DNA from: an uncultured bacterium
GTDB taxonomy: Bacteria; Bacillota; Clostridia; Oscillospirales; Oscillospiraceae
Reading direction: 5' to 3'
Assembly (NCBI GenBank): GCA_947383145.1
Contig: CANDCH010000006.1
Span: 46,318 to 110,317 of the forward strand
Length of the DNA: 64,000 bases
The notes under the pieces are model-generated. The model saw only the letters and a program-made list of their open reading frames with translations. It did no database searches and had not been told where the DNA came from. The position numbers were made by a program, and so were the translations under genes. Positions 17,739-26,019 of the stretch are shown here, piece after piece. Within the stretch, counting starts at the first letter, position 1. Every line of letters starts with the position of its first letter.

Positions 17739-18860
17739 ATGCTTCAATTTGATGAATACCGGGTGAAGCTCAACAACCTGAAGCCGGACCTGGACAAGCT
17801 GGGCAAGGCGCTGGACCTGGAGGCCGCTGAGCGGGAGCTGGACGAGCTCCACGCCCAGTCCGCCGCCGACGGCTTCTGGGACAACGTGGAGAAGGCCAAA
17901 AAGGTGCACAAGCGCATCAGCAACCTGGAGGACAAGGTGAACGCCCAGGCCAAGCGCCAGGGGGCCTGGGACGACCTGATGACCCTGTGCGAGATGGGCA
18001 ATGAGGAGGAGGACGAGTCCCTCATCCCGGAGGTGGAGGCGGGCTTCGACGCCCTGGTGAAGGAGATGGAGACCGCCCGGCTGTCCACCCTGCTGTCCGG
18101 GGAGTACGACGGCTCCGCCGCCATCGTGTCTCTCCAGGCGGGGGCGGGGGGCACCGAGGCCCAGGACTGGGCTCAGATGCTCTATCGGATGTACACCCGC
18201 TGGGCGGAGCGCCACGGCTTTACCTACTCCGTGCTGGACTACCAGGACGGGGACGAGGCGGGTATCAAGTCCGCCGCCATCCGCATCGAGGGGGACAACG
18301 CCTACGGCTATCTCAAGAGCGAGCACGGCGTCCATCGCCTGGTGCGCATCTCCCCCTTCGACGCCAACGCCCGGCGGCAGACCTCCTTCGCCGCCGTGGA
18401 GGTGATGCCCGAGCTGGACGACAGCGTGGAGGTGGACATCCGGGACGAGGACATCGAGCGTCAGGTATACCGCTCCTCCGGCGCGGGGGGACAGCACATC
18501 AACAAGACCTCCTCCGCCGTCCGGCTCATCCACAAGCCCACCGGCATCGTGGTGTCCTGCCAGACGGAGCGCTCCCAGTTCCAGAACGAGGAGACCTGTA
18601 TGAAGATGCTGCGCTCCAAGCTGATGCAGATCAAGGAGCAGGAGCATTTGGACAAGATCTCCGACATCAAGGGCGTCCAGCTGAAGATCGAGTGGGGCAG
18701 CCAGATCCGCTCCTACGTGTTCATGCCCTACCAGCTGGTGAAGGACAACCGCACCGCCTTTGAGACCTCCAACGTCAACGGGGTGATGGACGGCGACCTG
18801 GATGGCTTTATCAACGCCTACCTCACCGCCGCCGCCACCGGCGTTTGGGCGGAAAAATAA
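17739..18860 (+). CDS. prfB: Peptide chain release factor 2
   Basis: Recognises UGA and UAA stop codons and triggers peptide release. 373 residues; the peptidyl-hydrolysis GGQ motif is in SSGAGGQHINKTSSAVRL, and the stop-codon-reading SPF tripeptide in VRISPFDANARR marks it as RF2 and not RF1. In many bacteria prfB carries a programmed +1 frameshift (CUUUGAC) near codon 25; here the equivalent place reads GCGCTGGACCTGGAG in one open frame, so no frameshift is needed. Start ATG with GGAAGGA upstream, own promoter, and a bidirectional terminator seven bases after the stop. Confidence 0.96.
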   Translation: MLQFDEYRVKLNNLKPDLDKLGKALDLEAAERELDELHAQSAADGFWDNVEKAKKVHKRISNLEDKVNAQAKRQGAWDDLMTLCEMGNEEEDESLIPEVEAGFDALVKEMETARLSTLLSGEYDGSAAIVSLQAGAGGTEAQDWAQMLYRMYTRWAERHGFTYSVLDYQDGDEAGIKSAAIRIEGDNAYGYLKSEHGVHRLVRISPFDANARRQTSFAAVEVMPELDDSVEVDIRDEDIERQVYRSSGAGGQHINKTSSAVRLIHKPTGIVVSCQTERSQFQNEETCMKMLRSKLMQIKEQEHLDKISDIKGVQLKIEWGSQIRSYVFMPYQLVKDNRTAFETSNVNGVMDGDLDGFINAYLTAAATGVWAEK

Positions 18861-18866
18861 ATACGA

Positions 18867-18899
18867 AAGGGCCCCGGTCAGCGGCTGACCGGGGCCCTT
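18867..18899. terminator. Bidirectional terminator between prfB and the LCP gene
   Basis: 16-bp perfect inverted repeat (AAGGGCCCCGGTCAGC and its complement) with T-rich flank to the right and A-rich flank to the left, so it can serve both converging genes. Confidence 0.9.
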
Positions 18900-18908
18900 C
18901 CTTTCAGC

Positions 18909-19928
18909 TTATGGGTGGACGATGTGCAGCGCCTCGGCGGGAACCGCCTCCTGGTAAATGCCCAGGCTGTTTACCAGCTCCAGCACCTTCTGGTCGTCCA
19001 GCTCCCAGTAGGGGCTGATCCACTCTCCCGCCAGGGAGTCGGTGGCCAGAGCCTTGTCCAGATCCATGCCGATGGCCTGGGTGGCGAACCACACCATGTC
19101 GCTCAGTTCCATGTCGGTGCGGACGTACTGGCTGAAGGTGTTGATGAGGGCGGTGACGTTTGTCACGTTGGAGGGGGTGATGGTCTGCTTCACCAGGGCC
19201 ACCAGAAAGGCCCGCTGGGTGGCGGCGCGGCCGATGTCGGCGTTATAATAGCAGTTGCGGCAGCGCATGACGCCCTCCGCCTTTGCGCCGTCCAGCAGCT
19301 GATAGCCCGCCTTGATGTGGATGTGCAGGTCCTGGAGGGGATCGTCGTAGTCCATGTCCACCGGCACGTCGAACCACACCCCGCCGATCTGGTTGACAAT
19401 GGAGGAGAAGGCCTTCAGATTGACGGACACATAAGAGTCCACCGGCACGCCCAGCAGGTCGCGGACCGCCTCAGCCGCCGCCTCCGCGCCTCCGGCGGCG
19501 TACATGGTGTTGATTTTGCGGCACTTGCCGTTGGAGTCCGTCACCACCGTGTCCCGGGGGATGGAGATCAGGGAGGCGGTTTTGGCCTTGGTGTCGAACA
19601 CGCCCAGCATGATGGTGTCGCTGCCGCCGATGTCGGCGACCCCCAGCAGCAGGCAGGTGTACACGCCCTCCCTGCGGTTGAGCACCAGGCGGGAGGGCTC
19701 CGCGGAGGCGGCGGGGTCCGCCGAGACGGCGGGCGGGGCGGAGACCGGGGCGTTGGGGACGATGGTAACCTGGGAGTCCACCGTGGGCGCGGGGGCGAAA
19801 ATGTTCAGGGCGGCGTATCCTGCCACCACCAGGAGAGACAGAAGGAACAGTACGATGTACAGGCCCTTGGCCAGCCGCCGGAGGAAAGAGGGCCTTTTCT
19901 TGGCGGCGCGCTTGGGGGAGTGGCTCAT
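18909..19928 (-). CDS. LytR-CpsA-Psr (LCP) family wall-polymer ligase
   Basis: LCP enzymes move undecaprenyl-linked anionic glycopolymers onto peptidoglycan outside the cell. 339 residues: basic cytoplasmic tail (SPKRAAKKRPSFLRRLAK), one membrane anchor (GLYIVLFLLSLLVVAGYAAL), a Ser/Ala/Pro-rich spacer, then the LCP domain with LLLGVADIGGSDTIMLGVFD, SIPRDTVV, KINTMYAAGG and MRCRNCYYNADIGRAATQRAFL, which contain the conserved Asp/Arg residues for pyrophosphate binding. ATG 19926-19928 has AAGGA ten bases before it; frames further upstream are not supported by a ribosome site. Transcribed toward prfB, stopping at the shared terminator. Confidence 0.92.
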   Translation of the reverse strand: MSHSPKRAAKKRPSFLRRLAKGLYIVLFLLSLLVVAGYAALNIFAPAPTVDSQVTIVPNAPVSAPPAVSADPAASAEPSRLVLNRREGVYTCLLLGVADIGGSDTIMLGVFDTKAKTASLISIPRDTVVTDSNGKCRKINTMYAAGGAEAAAEAVRDLLGVPVDSYVSVNLKAFSSIVNQIGGVWFDVPVDMDYDDPLQDLHIHIKAGYQLLDGAKAEGVMRCRNCYYNADIGRAATQRAFLVALVKQTITPSNVTNVTALINTFSQYVRTDMELSDMVWFATQAIGMDLDKALATDSLAGEWISPYWELDDQKVLELVNSLGIYQEAVPAEALHIVHP

Positions 19929-19997
19929 AAAAACTGCATCCTTTCCAAAAAGGGCGCTCGAACGCCCCCGCATTATGTCAACTGTTCAACGCTCCCT

Positions 19998-20026
19998 AGT
20001 ATAGCGGACCCCGCTGGAAAAAACAA
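19998..20026 (-). promoter_or_regulatory. Probable promoter of the LCP gene
   Basis: Reverse strand TTGTTT (complement of 20021-20026), 17-base spacer, TATACT (complement of 19998-20003). Confidence 0.55.
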
Positions 20027-20073
20027 GGGGGCGTTCATTAAGAAATAGTAAATAAAATGCAGGAAATCCTTCC

Positions 20074-20102
20074 TTGACATTATGCGTTCTGCCCAGTACA
20101 AT
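20074..20102 (+). promoter_or_regulatory. Sigma-A promoter of the NMT1-type ABC importer operon
   Basis: TTGACA (20074-20079), 17-base spacer, TACAAT (20097-20102). A small hairpin (GGGTGGG-AAAT-GCCCGCCC) lies in the leader at about 20128-20146. No known riboswitch was recognised. Confidence 0.75.
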
Positions 20103-20168
20103 CTAAACGGACCAGTTCATACTGCGTGGGTGGGAAATGCCCGCCCGAACAAGAAAGGAACGTGACCT

Positions 20169-21287
20169 ATGAAGTATTATAAAAGGCTTACGGCCGCCCT
20201 GCTGGCCGCTTTGCTGCTGTTCGCCCTGCCCGCCTGCAAGCCGTCGGCGGCGGACCCCACGGCCGCGCCCTCCGAGGCGGCCTCTGAACCAGTCTCCCCC
20301 AGCGCGGAGATTCCCGTCCAGCCTACCGCAGAGCCCACCCAGGAACCCTCTTCGGAGCCCTCCGAGGATCCGTTTGACGGCCTCATCCGTCTGGCTGTCC
20401 TCAACGGGCCCACAGGGGTGGGCGCAGCCAAGCTGTTAAACCACATCGACAACAACGACGCCTACCTCAGCTACTCCCACTACCGCTATGATATCTATAC
20501 CGACAATACCGAGCTGATGGCGGGCCTGACCAAGGGCGAGATCGACATCGCCACCGTGGCCTCCAACGTGGCGTTGAACCTGTACAACAAGACGGACGGC
20601 GGGGTGAAGATCATCGCCGTGGGCACCCTGGGGGTGCTCCACATCCTGGAGGGCGGAGGCGGCACGGAGATCGACAGCGTCGCCGATCTGGCGGGCAGGA
20701 CCGTCTACGCCACGGGCCAGGGGGCCAACCCCGAGTATGTGCTGCGCTATCTGCTCCAGGAGAACGGCCTGGAGATGGGCAAGGACGTGGAGGTGGTCTT
20801 TGCAGACGCCTCCGAGATCAGCGCCAAGCTGCTGTCCGGCGAGATCGAGTGCGCCATGCTCCCCGTCCCCGCCGCCACCGCCGCCATCGTGAAGAGCGAG
20901 GGCAGCGTGCGTCAGGCTGTCGATCTCACCGAGGCCTGGGACAGCCTGAAAAACGGCAGCCAGCTCATCATGACCGCTGTGGTGGCGCGCACCGAGTACG
21001 TGGAGGAACACCCCGAGCTGGTGTCCGGCTTCCTCTACGACTACAAGGACTCCATTAACTTTGTGAACAACAACGTGGACGCGGCGGCGGAGATGGTGGC
21101 GGAGCTGGGCCTTGTCCCCAGCGCGGGCATCGCCAAGCAGGCCATCCCCCAGTGCCACCTGGCCTTCATTGACGGCATGGACATGGTGGCGGCCATATCC
21201 GACTACTATGCGGTGCTCTACGAAATCGACCCCGCCGCCGTGGGCGGCTCCCTGCCCGACGACGGCATCTACTGGTGGATCGCCTGA
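20169..21287 (+). CDS. ABC importer substrate-binding lipoprotein, NMT1/SsuA-like
   Basis: 372 residues. Signal peptide with lipobox (LLLFALPAC), then a Ser/Pro/Glu-rich linker to about residue 70 and a two-lobed binding domain (IRLAVLNGPTGVGAAKLL ... TKGEIDIATVASNVALNL ... DLAGRTVYATGQGANPEYVLRYLL ... EIECAMLPVPAATAAIV). This layout is that of the nitrate/sulfonate/taurine/thiamine-precursor family. First gene of a three-gene operon with the permease at 21289 (stop and start one base apart) and ATPase at 22052. The ligand cannot be told from sequence: no thiamine riboswitch or sulfur-gene context is present. Confidence 0.85.
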   Translation: MKYYKRLTAALLAALLLFALPACKPSAADPTAAPSEAASEPVSPSAEIPVQPTAEPTQEPSSEPSEDPFDGLIRLAVLNGPTGVGAAKLLNHIDNNDAYLSYSHYRYDIYTDNTELMAGLTKGEIDIATVASNVALNLYNKTDGGVKIIAVGTLGVLHILEGGGGTEIDSVADLAGRTVYATGQGANPEYVLRYLLQENGLEMGKDVEVVFADASEISAKLLSGEIECAMLPVPAATAAIVKSEGSVRQAVDLTEAWDSLKNGSQLIMTAVVARTEYVEEHPELVSGFLYDYKDSINFVNNNVDAAAEMVAELGLVPSAGIAKQAIPQCHLAFIDGMDMVAAISDYYAVLYEIDPAAVGGSLPDDGIYWWIA

Positions 21288-21288
21288 C

Positions 21289-22059
21289 ATGGCGCGGCGG
21301 GGGCGCGCCGGGGAAAACGGTATGAAACGCCCCTTGAAAATTCTCGTACCCCTGGCGTTCTGGCTGCTGGTGTGGGCGCTGGCGTCCTGGGCGGTGGGGC
21401 TGGAGCTGCTCCTCCCCGGCCCTCTGGCGGTGGGGAGGCGGCTGCTTGCCCTGGCGGGGAGGTTGGACTTCTGGCTGTCGGTGGGGGCCACCCTGGGCCG
21501 GGTGTTCCTGGGCCTCCTCTGGGGAGCGCTTGCGGGCGCGGTACTGGCGTTCGCCACCCACTTTTCCACCTGGGCGGACCGGCTTATCTCCCCCGCCGTC
21601 CGGGTGGTGCGCGCCACGCCGGTGGTGTCCTTCATCCTTCTGGTGTACCTGTGGGCGCCCCGGAGCGCCATTCCCTGGGTCATCTCGGGGCTGATGGTGC
21701 TGCCGGTGGTGTGGGGGGCGCTGTCCGCCGGACTGGACTGCATGGATAAAAATATGCTGGAATTTGCCCGGGCCTACCGCTTCTCCCGGCTCAAAACCCT
21801 GAAAATCATCTATTTCCCGGCGCTGCGGCCTCAGCTTGCCGCCGGTCTGCTCACCGCCTTTGGCCTGGCCTGGAAGTCCGGGGTGGCGGCGGAGGTGCTT
21901 TGTCCTCCCCTCTGGGCCATCGGCTCCCGCATCCAGCAGGCCAAGCTGGGGCTGGAGACCCCGGACCTGTTCGCCTGGACGCTGGCCATTGTGGCGCTGT
22001 CCCTGGCGCTGGAGGGTCTGCTCCGCCGGGGGCTGGAGAGGGGGACGGGGCGTGATTGA
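21289..22059 (+). CDS. ABC importer permease, NMT1/SsuC-like
   Basis: Membrane subunit with six predicted helices; the EAA-loop that docks on the ATPase is [38 protein letters not shown] 21289 follows the binding-protein stop after one base; ATG 21322 ([13 protein letters not shown]) is an alternative that starts right before the first helix, and neither has a strong ribosome site. The 3' end overlaps the ATPase gene by eight bases, so translation is coupled. Pairs with genes at 20169 and 22052. Confidence 0.88.
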   Translation: MARRGRAGENGMKRPLKILVPLAFWLLVWALASWAVGLELLLPGPLAVGRRLLALAGRLDFWLSVGATLGRVFLGLLWGALAGAVLAFATHFSTWADRLISPAVRVVRATPVVSFILLVYLWAPRSAIPWVISGLMVLPVVWGALSAGLDCMDKNMLEFARAYRFSRLKTLKIIYFPALRPQLAAGLLTAFGLAWKSGVAAEVLCPPLWAIGSRIQQAKLGLETPDLFAWTLAIVALSLALEGLLRRGLERGTGRD

Positions 22060-22633
22060 GCTGCGGAATGTCACGGTGCGGTACGGCGGTAAGCTGGTGC
22101 TGGACCGCTTTTCCCTGGAGCTGCCGGGGGAGGGACTCACCGCTCTGTCCGGCCCGTCCGGGTGCGGCAAGACCACCCTTCTGCGGGTGCTGGCGGGGCT
22201 GATCACGCCGGAGGGAGGGACGGTGGCCGGCGTGGACCCCCGGAGAACCGCCTTTTTGTTCCAGGAGGACCGGCTTCTGCCCTGGCGGACGGCGTTCCAG
22301 CACATTGCCGACGTGCTTCCCCGGTCCCGGAGGGGGGAGGCGGCGGATTGGCTGGCCTTCGCGGGGCTGGAGGGGGAGGGGGGAACGTATCCCGCCGCCC
22401 TGTCCGGCGGCATGGCCCGGCGGCTGGCCCTGGCCCGGTGCGCCGCCCTGGGCGGAGACCTGCTCCTGCTGGACGAGCCCTTCGCCGGGGTGGACCAGGA
22501 GCGGACGGCCGCCCTTTTGGGGCGCCTGCGGGGGCTGACCGTCCCCATCGTCCTTGCCACCCACCAGCCCCAGGTGCTGGCCGCCTGCGGCCGGATCATC
22601 TCTCTGGACGGCCCGCCGCTGAGATGTGTATAA
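22052..22633 (+). CDS. ABC importer ATPase, SsuB/TauB-like
   Basis: 193 residues, a short nucleotide-binding subunit: Walker [11 protein letters not shown]-loop FQEDRLLPW, signature [14 protein letters not shown], Walker [14 protein letters not shown], switch His in LATHQPQ. GTG start at 22052 overlaps the permease stop. It is about 40-60 residues shorter than most SsuB-type ATPases, mainly because the C-terminal end stops soon after the H-loop; all catalytic motifs remain. Followed directly by a terminator. Confidence 0.9.
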   Translation: MIELRNVTVRYGGKLVLDRFSLELPGEGLTALSGPSGCGKTTLLRVLAGLITPEGGTVAGVDPRRTAFLFQEDRLLPWRTAFQHIADVLPRSRRGEAADWLAFAGLEGEGGTYPAALSGGMARRLALARCAALGGDLLLLDEPFAGVDQERTAALLGRLRGLTVPIVLATHQPQVLAACGRIISLDGPPLRCV

Positions 22634-22668
22634 AACTCCCTGCCCGCACAGGGCAGGGAGTTTTATTG
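22632..22668. terminator. Bidirectional terminator between the ABC importer and the P-type-ATPase-like gene
   Basis: 14-bp perfect stem AAAACTCCCTGCCC / GGGCAGGGAGTTTT with a 5-base loop; T-run on both strands. Confidence 0.92.
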
Positions 22669-22674
22669 GTGTCG

Positions 22675-24771
22675 TTAATACTGATTCACCCAGTTGGTGA
22701 CGAGGATCTGGGGCACCAGCCACGCCGCCATGAACGCCAGGAAATTGGCGGCGGTCAGCGAGGCGAAGGCGGCCACCGAGGTGAGGTAAAAGGTGAGGCA
22801 CAGCCCCACAACCGATCCGGTCAGGGTGAAGATCAGCCCCCACCGGGTGGCCAGCCGGAGCCGCCGCCCGCCCACCACCGCGTCGCAGTAGACGCTCAGC
22901 CCCTCCCGGCTGAGCAGGGCCACCAGTCCGCCCACCTCCTCCGGGTCGGGTTTGGACAGCTCCAGACGCCGGTCCACCGGCGGGAACTCCATTTTGTCCA
23001 CCGGCAGCTTGAATTTCTGCTCCAGCAGGGCGGGAATGAGGTTGGGGTCCCGGGTGGCCAGCACCGGGGCCGCTCCGGCCTTCATCAGGGCGGACAGGCT
23101 GGGGTTCACCGCGCCGCTCATGGCGTAGTTCAGCAGGAAGAGTCCGGCCAGCTGGCCGTTGATGGCGCAGTAGACGGCGTTCTTGACGTTGTGGCCCGGG
23201 GGCAGGGGCACCTCCATCAGGTGCATGTAGGCGGAGGTGCCCACCAGCACCTCCTGGTTCCGAATGACGCCGGAGGCCCCGCCCTCATGCCACTCCAGGC
23301 CGGATACCTCCCGGTAGAGGGCGCCGTTGGTGCGCAGCAGGTCGTGGAAGGGCCGGGTGAGGCCGCAGTCCATCAGCCGCAGCATGGTGGCGGTGTAGCC
23401 CACCACCTTCTCCGTGGCCGCGCCGCCGAACACCTTTACCTGGCTCACGGTCACAGAGCCGGTGGGAAACAGGTCCAGATCGCTGAGAATGACCCCTCCG
23501 TGGCGGCACCGGGCGGCCCCTGCCCAGCCCGCCAGCGCCGCGCCCACCTTGTGCAGCCGCTCCGCCAGTCTGCGGTAGGGCAGGGCGAAGGCCAGCAGGG
23601 CGGTCCAGGAGGCGGCGGCGGTGAAGCAGGCGGAGGACGCCCACAGGAACCGCTCCGGGGCCTTCTGGCCGAAGGAGGCCATCACCGCGCACAGCAGGGC
23701 CCCCAGCAGCAGCAGCGGGGCGGCGGCTCGATAGGCGGCGTGACCTCCGTCCTCCATCTGAAGCTGGCTGCCGAAACCCAGGGGGGAGCCGGAAATTTTG
23801 GTGTAGGTGGGCCTGCCGGACCACAGCTGCTCATCCATGGACACCACGTAGGGGGCCCGGGCCTGGGACGCGGCCTTGGCGGAGACGCGGTTTCCCCGGC
23901 GGCGGGCGTGCTCCCCCCACAGGGCGAAGGCCAGACCCAGGCCGGACACCGCCGCGTAGGGCAGGCAGTCTCTGCGGTCCTCCATGCCGGGGGCGGTCAG
24001 GCTGTCCGCCAGGGTGAAGAGCCAGGAGAAGAGGAGCAGGCTTTCTGCTCTGGGGCGGAGGGTGAACAGCTGCTTCCCGCCCTGGAAGGGAATCTCCCAG
24101 CAAAGCAGGCCGGTGAGCAGCAGCAGGGCGGCGAGAGTCCAGCAGCGCAGCTGGAAGGCGGACAGCCCCAGGGCCTGGGCCGCCGGGGCGGTCCAGGCCA
24201 GGAGCGGCAGCTCCAGGGAATACAGCGCGGCGGCGGCGGCCGTCAGAAAGGCCAGACGCACCCGGACGCTCTGACCCTTCAGGCCCTTCTGATACTGGGC
24301 GGCCAGCTTGGCGGGGGGGACGTCCGGGGGCAGCTCCCGGGGCTTCACCACCCGGAGCCTGGGGCGGCGGGGGGGCGCGGCGGGCGCCTCCTCACGGTCT
24401 ACGCCGGGGGTGTACTTCTCCGCCCGCAGGGCCTCCGGGTCGGGCTTGGCCTGGTCGTACATGTGGTCGGCAAAGTGGTCCGCCCTGCGCAGCAGGGTGT
24501 GGAGACGGGCCCCGATGGTTCTTCCAACGGTCTCAGGCACGATCTCCGGCATGGGCTGGACGGGCCCGGAAGTGGAGCGCCCTGCCCCGCGGGCCGGGGG
24601 ACGGGACCTGGGGCCCTCCTCCGGGGGCGGGACGGCCCGTCCCTCCGGGAAGTCCACCACCTTTTTGGGCTTTTCGGGCTTGGGCGCCTGTCTGCCCTTG
24701 GAGCCGTACTCCGCCAGAATTTCATCCACGGTGTATTCCGGCCCGCCCTGTTTACCTTTTTCTTCGGACAT
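22675..24771 (-). CDS. Membrane protein resembling a degenerate P-type ATPase
   Basis: 698 residues. Residues 1-165 are soluble, proline- and charge-rich. About eight hydrophobic helices follow, in pairs (171-225, 243-285, 350-398, and 650-695), around a cytoplasmic part. The stretch at 410-580 looks like a heavy-metal P-type ATPase core: the phosphorylation loop expected as DKTGTLT is replaced by DLDLFPTGSVT (431-441), the nucleotide-binding-like VLVGTSAYM (508-516) and AINGQLAGLFLL (536-547) are kept, and the TGDN-like site reads ATRDPN. No GDGxND is present. Catalysis by the standard mechanism therefore looks unlikely. ATG with AGGAGG nine bases upstream; lies 35 bases after rlmB on the same strand. 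Function unknown. Confidence 0.65.
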   Translation of the reverse strand: MSEEKGKQGGPEYTVDEILAEYGSKGRQAPKPEKPKKVVDFPEGRAVPPPEEGPRSRPPARGAGRSTSGPVQPMPEIVPETVGRTIGARLHTLLRRADHFADHMYDQAKPDPEALRAEKYTPGVDREEAPAAPPRRPRLRVVKPRELPPDVPPAKLAAQYQKGLKGQSVRVRLAFLTAAAAALYSLELPLLAWTAPAAQALGLSAFQLRCWTLAALLLLTGLLCWEIPFQGGKQLFTLRPRAESLLLFSWLFTLADSLTAPGMEDRRDCLPYAAVSGLGLAFALWGEHARRRGNRVSAKAASQARAPYVVSMDEQLWSGRPTYTKISGSPLGFGSQLQMEDGGHAAYRAAAPLLLLGALLCAVMASFGQKAPERFLWASSACFTAAASWTALLAFALPYRRLAERLHKVGAALAGWAGAARCRHGGVILSDLDLFPTGSVTVSQVKVFGGAATEKVVGYTATMLRLMDCGLTRPFHDLLRTNGALYREVSGLEWHEGGASGVIRNQEVLVGTSAYMHLMEVPLPPGHNVKNAVYCAINGQLAGLFLLNYAMSGAVNPSLSALMKAGAAPVLATRDPNLIPALLEQKFKLPVDKMEFPPVDRRLELSKPDPEEVGGLVALLSREGLSVYCDAVVGGRRLRLATRWGLIFTLTGSVVGLCLTFYLTSVAAFASLTAANFLAFMAAWLVPQILVTNWVNQY

Positions 24772-24806
24772 GAATGGGACCTCCTAGATGTTGTCACGCG
24801 GCGCGC

Positions 24807-25595
24807 TCACGCCGGTCCCGCGCTTCGGCGCTGCCGGACCGCCTCATACAGGACGACGGCGGCGGCGGCGGAGGCGTTCAGCGAGTTGAGCTGCCCCTTC
24901 ATGGGGATGGACACCAAAAAATCGCACTGCTCCCGGACCAGCCGGCCCATGCCGTCCCCCTCGCTGCCGATGACGATGGCGGCGGGGCCTTTCAGATCCG
25001 CCTCGTAGAGGCTTGTCCCCCCGCCGGCGGCGGTTCCGAACACCCACAGCCCCTGCTCCTTCAGCTCCTTGAGGACGGCGGTGAGGTTGGGCACCCGGGC
25101 CACGGGCAGATAGCTCACCGCCCCGGCGCTGGTTTTCGCCACAATGGCGGTGAGTCCGGCGGACCGCCGCTTGGGGATGATGACGCCGTGGGCCCCGGCG
25201 CACTCCGCCGTGCGGATCACCGCCCCCAGGTTGTGGGGGTCGCTGAGCTCGTCGCACACCACGATGAGGGGAGGCTCTCCCTTCTCCCGGGCGGCGCTTA
25301 GGATGTCGCCCACGCCGGCGTATTCCCGGACGGCGGCCACGGCGACCACCCCCTGGTGGCTCTTGGTGCGGCTCATGCCGTCCAGCTTCCGCCGGTCGGC
25401 TTCCGTCACCACGATGCCCTTGTTCCGGGCGGTGGAGGCGATGTGGCCCAGGGTGGCGTCGGTCTCCCCCCGGGCGATGTAGATTTTGTCGATGGCCGTC
25501 CCGGCCCGGAGGGCCTCGATGACGGCGTTGCGCCCCTCGATGAGGCCGTCGGCCTCCGCGTCCATGGGCTTGGCGTGATTATTTTTGTCCCGCAT
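24807..25595 (-). CDS. rlmB: 23S rRNA 2'-O-ribose methyltransferase, RlmB/TrmH (SpoU) family
   Basis: Methylates a ribose 2'-OH in 23S rRNA (G2251 in E. coli numbering) using S-adenosylmethionine. 262 residues: N-terminal substrate-binding domain (LIEGRNAVIEALRAGTAIDKIYIARG) and the SPOUT knot domain with the three family motifs VCDELSDPHNLGAVIRTAECAG, IVIGSEGDGMGRLV and IPMKGQLNSLNASAAAAVVLYE. ATG 25593-25595 has AAGGAG eight bases upstream. An unrelated TrmH-family target (tRNA) is possible but RlmB fits best. Its leader holds a MITE. Confidence 0.93.
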   Translation of the reverse strand: MRDKNNHAKPMDAEADGLIEGRNAVIEALRAGTAIDKIYIARGETDATLGHIASTARNKGIVVTEADRRKLDGMSRTKSHQGVVAVAAVREYAGVGDILSAAREKGEPPLIVVCDELSDPHNLGAVIRTAECAGAHGVIIPKRRSAGLTAIVAKTSAGAVSYLPVARVPNLTAVLKELKEQGLWVFGTAAGGGTSLYEADLKGPAAIVIGSEGDGMGRLVREQCDFLVSIPMKGQLNSLNASAAAAVVLYEAVRQRRSAGPA

Positions 25596-25636
25596 GGGAA
25601 AACTCCTTTTCATATCGTCTTTATTTACTGTGAGCT

Positions 25637-25804
25637 TTAAGGAAGCGCTGATTAAATGGGCCTGTGGCATCTTGCGGAAATTTTGCGCCATAATTTTGTT
25701 GCGATTTCTTGAAATAAACACAATTATTCCTGCGAAATCCCGCCTCGTTGCGGCGAAAAATCTCTCGCAAATCGCTCTTGCCGATTTAATCAGCGGCTCC
25801 TTAA
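25637..25804. mobile_element. 168-bp MITE with 21-bp terminal inverted repeats
   Basis: Left end TTAAGGAAGCGCTGATTAAAT (25637-25657 begins with TTAAGG and ends ATTAAAT); the right end (25784-25804) is its complement with 19 of 21 matches. The interior is A+T-rich, unlike its surroundings, and has no coding frame of note. Small non-autonomous element sitting between the rlmB promoter and its start codon. Confidence 0.75.
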
Positions 25805-25818
25805 TCAGTTCTTTCTTA

Positions 25819-25827
25819 AGTATATCA
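25819..25827 (-). promoter_or_regulatory. Extended -10 promoter of rlmB
   Basis: Reverse strand TGATATACT (TGn plus TATACT). No clear -35. If used, the transcript would carry the whole MITE in its leader. Confidence 0.45.
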
Positions 25828-25916
25828 TAAGTCCGCGCTGGGCGGAAGGGGGAGCGGGCATCTTTTTCCTCCCTTTTTTCGTCATAGAAAGTTTACACCC
25901 CCGCCGAGATCATTTC

Positions 25917-25945
25917 TTGTTTTTGTCGGAAGGATATGGTATACT
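25917..25945 (+). promoter_or_regulatory. Sigma-A promoter of ftsH
   Basis: TTGTTT (25917-25922), 17-base spacer ending TGG, TATACT (25940-25945). Confidence 0.7.
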
Positions 25946-26019
25946 TCTCTAACAACTGTTGACTGAGGAAGGTTGAATACTGTCCGGGGAGACCCGGTTA
26001 CATGAAGGAGGTCAAGCCT

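Noticed and set aside
20128-20146. Possible thiamine or other riboswitch before the NMT1-type importer
   Set aside because: Only one small hairpin in a 65-base leader; none of the conserved riboswitch core sequences is present.
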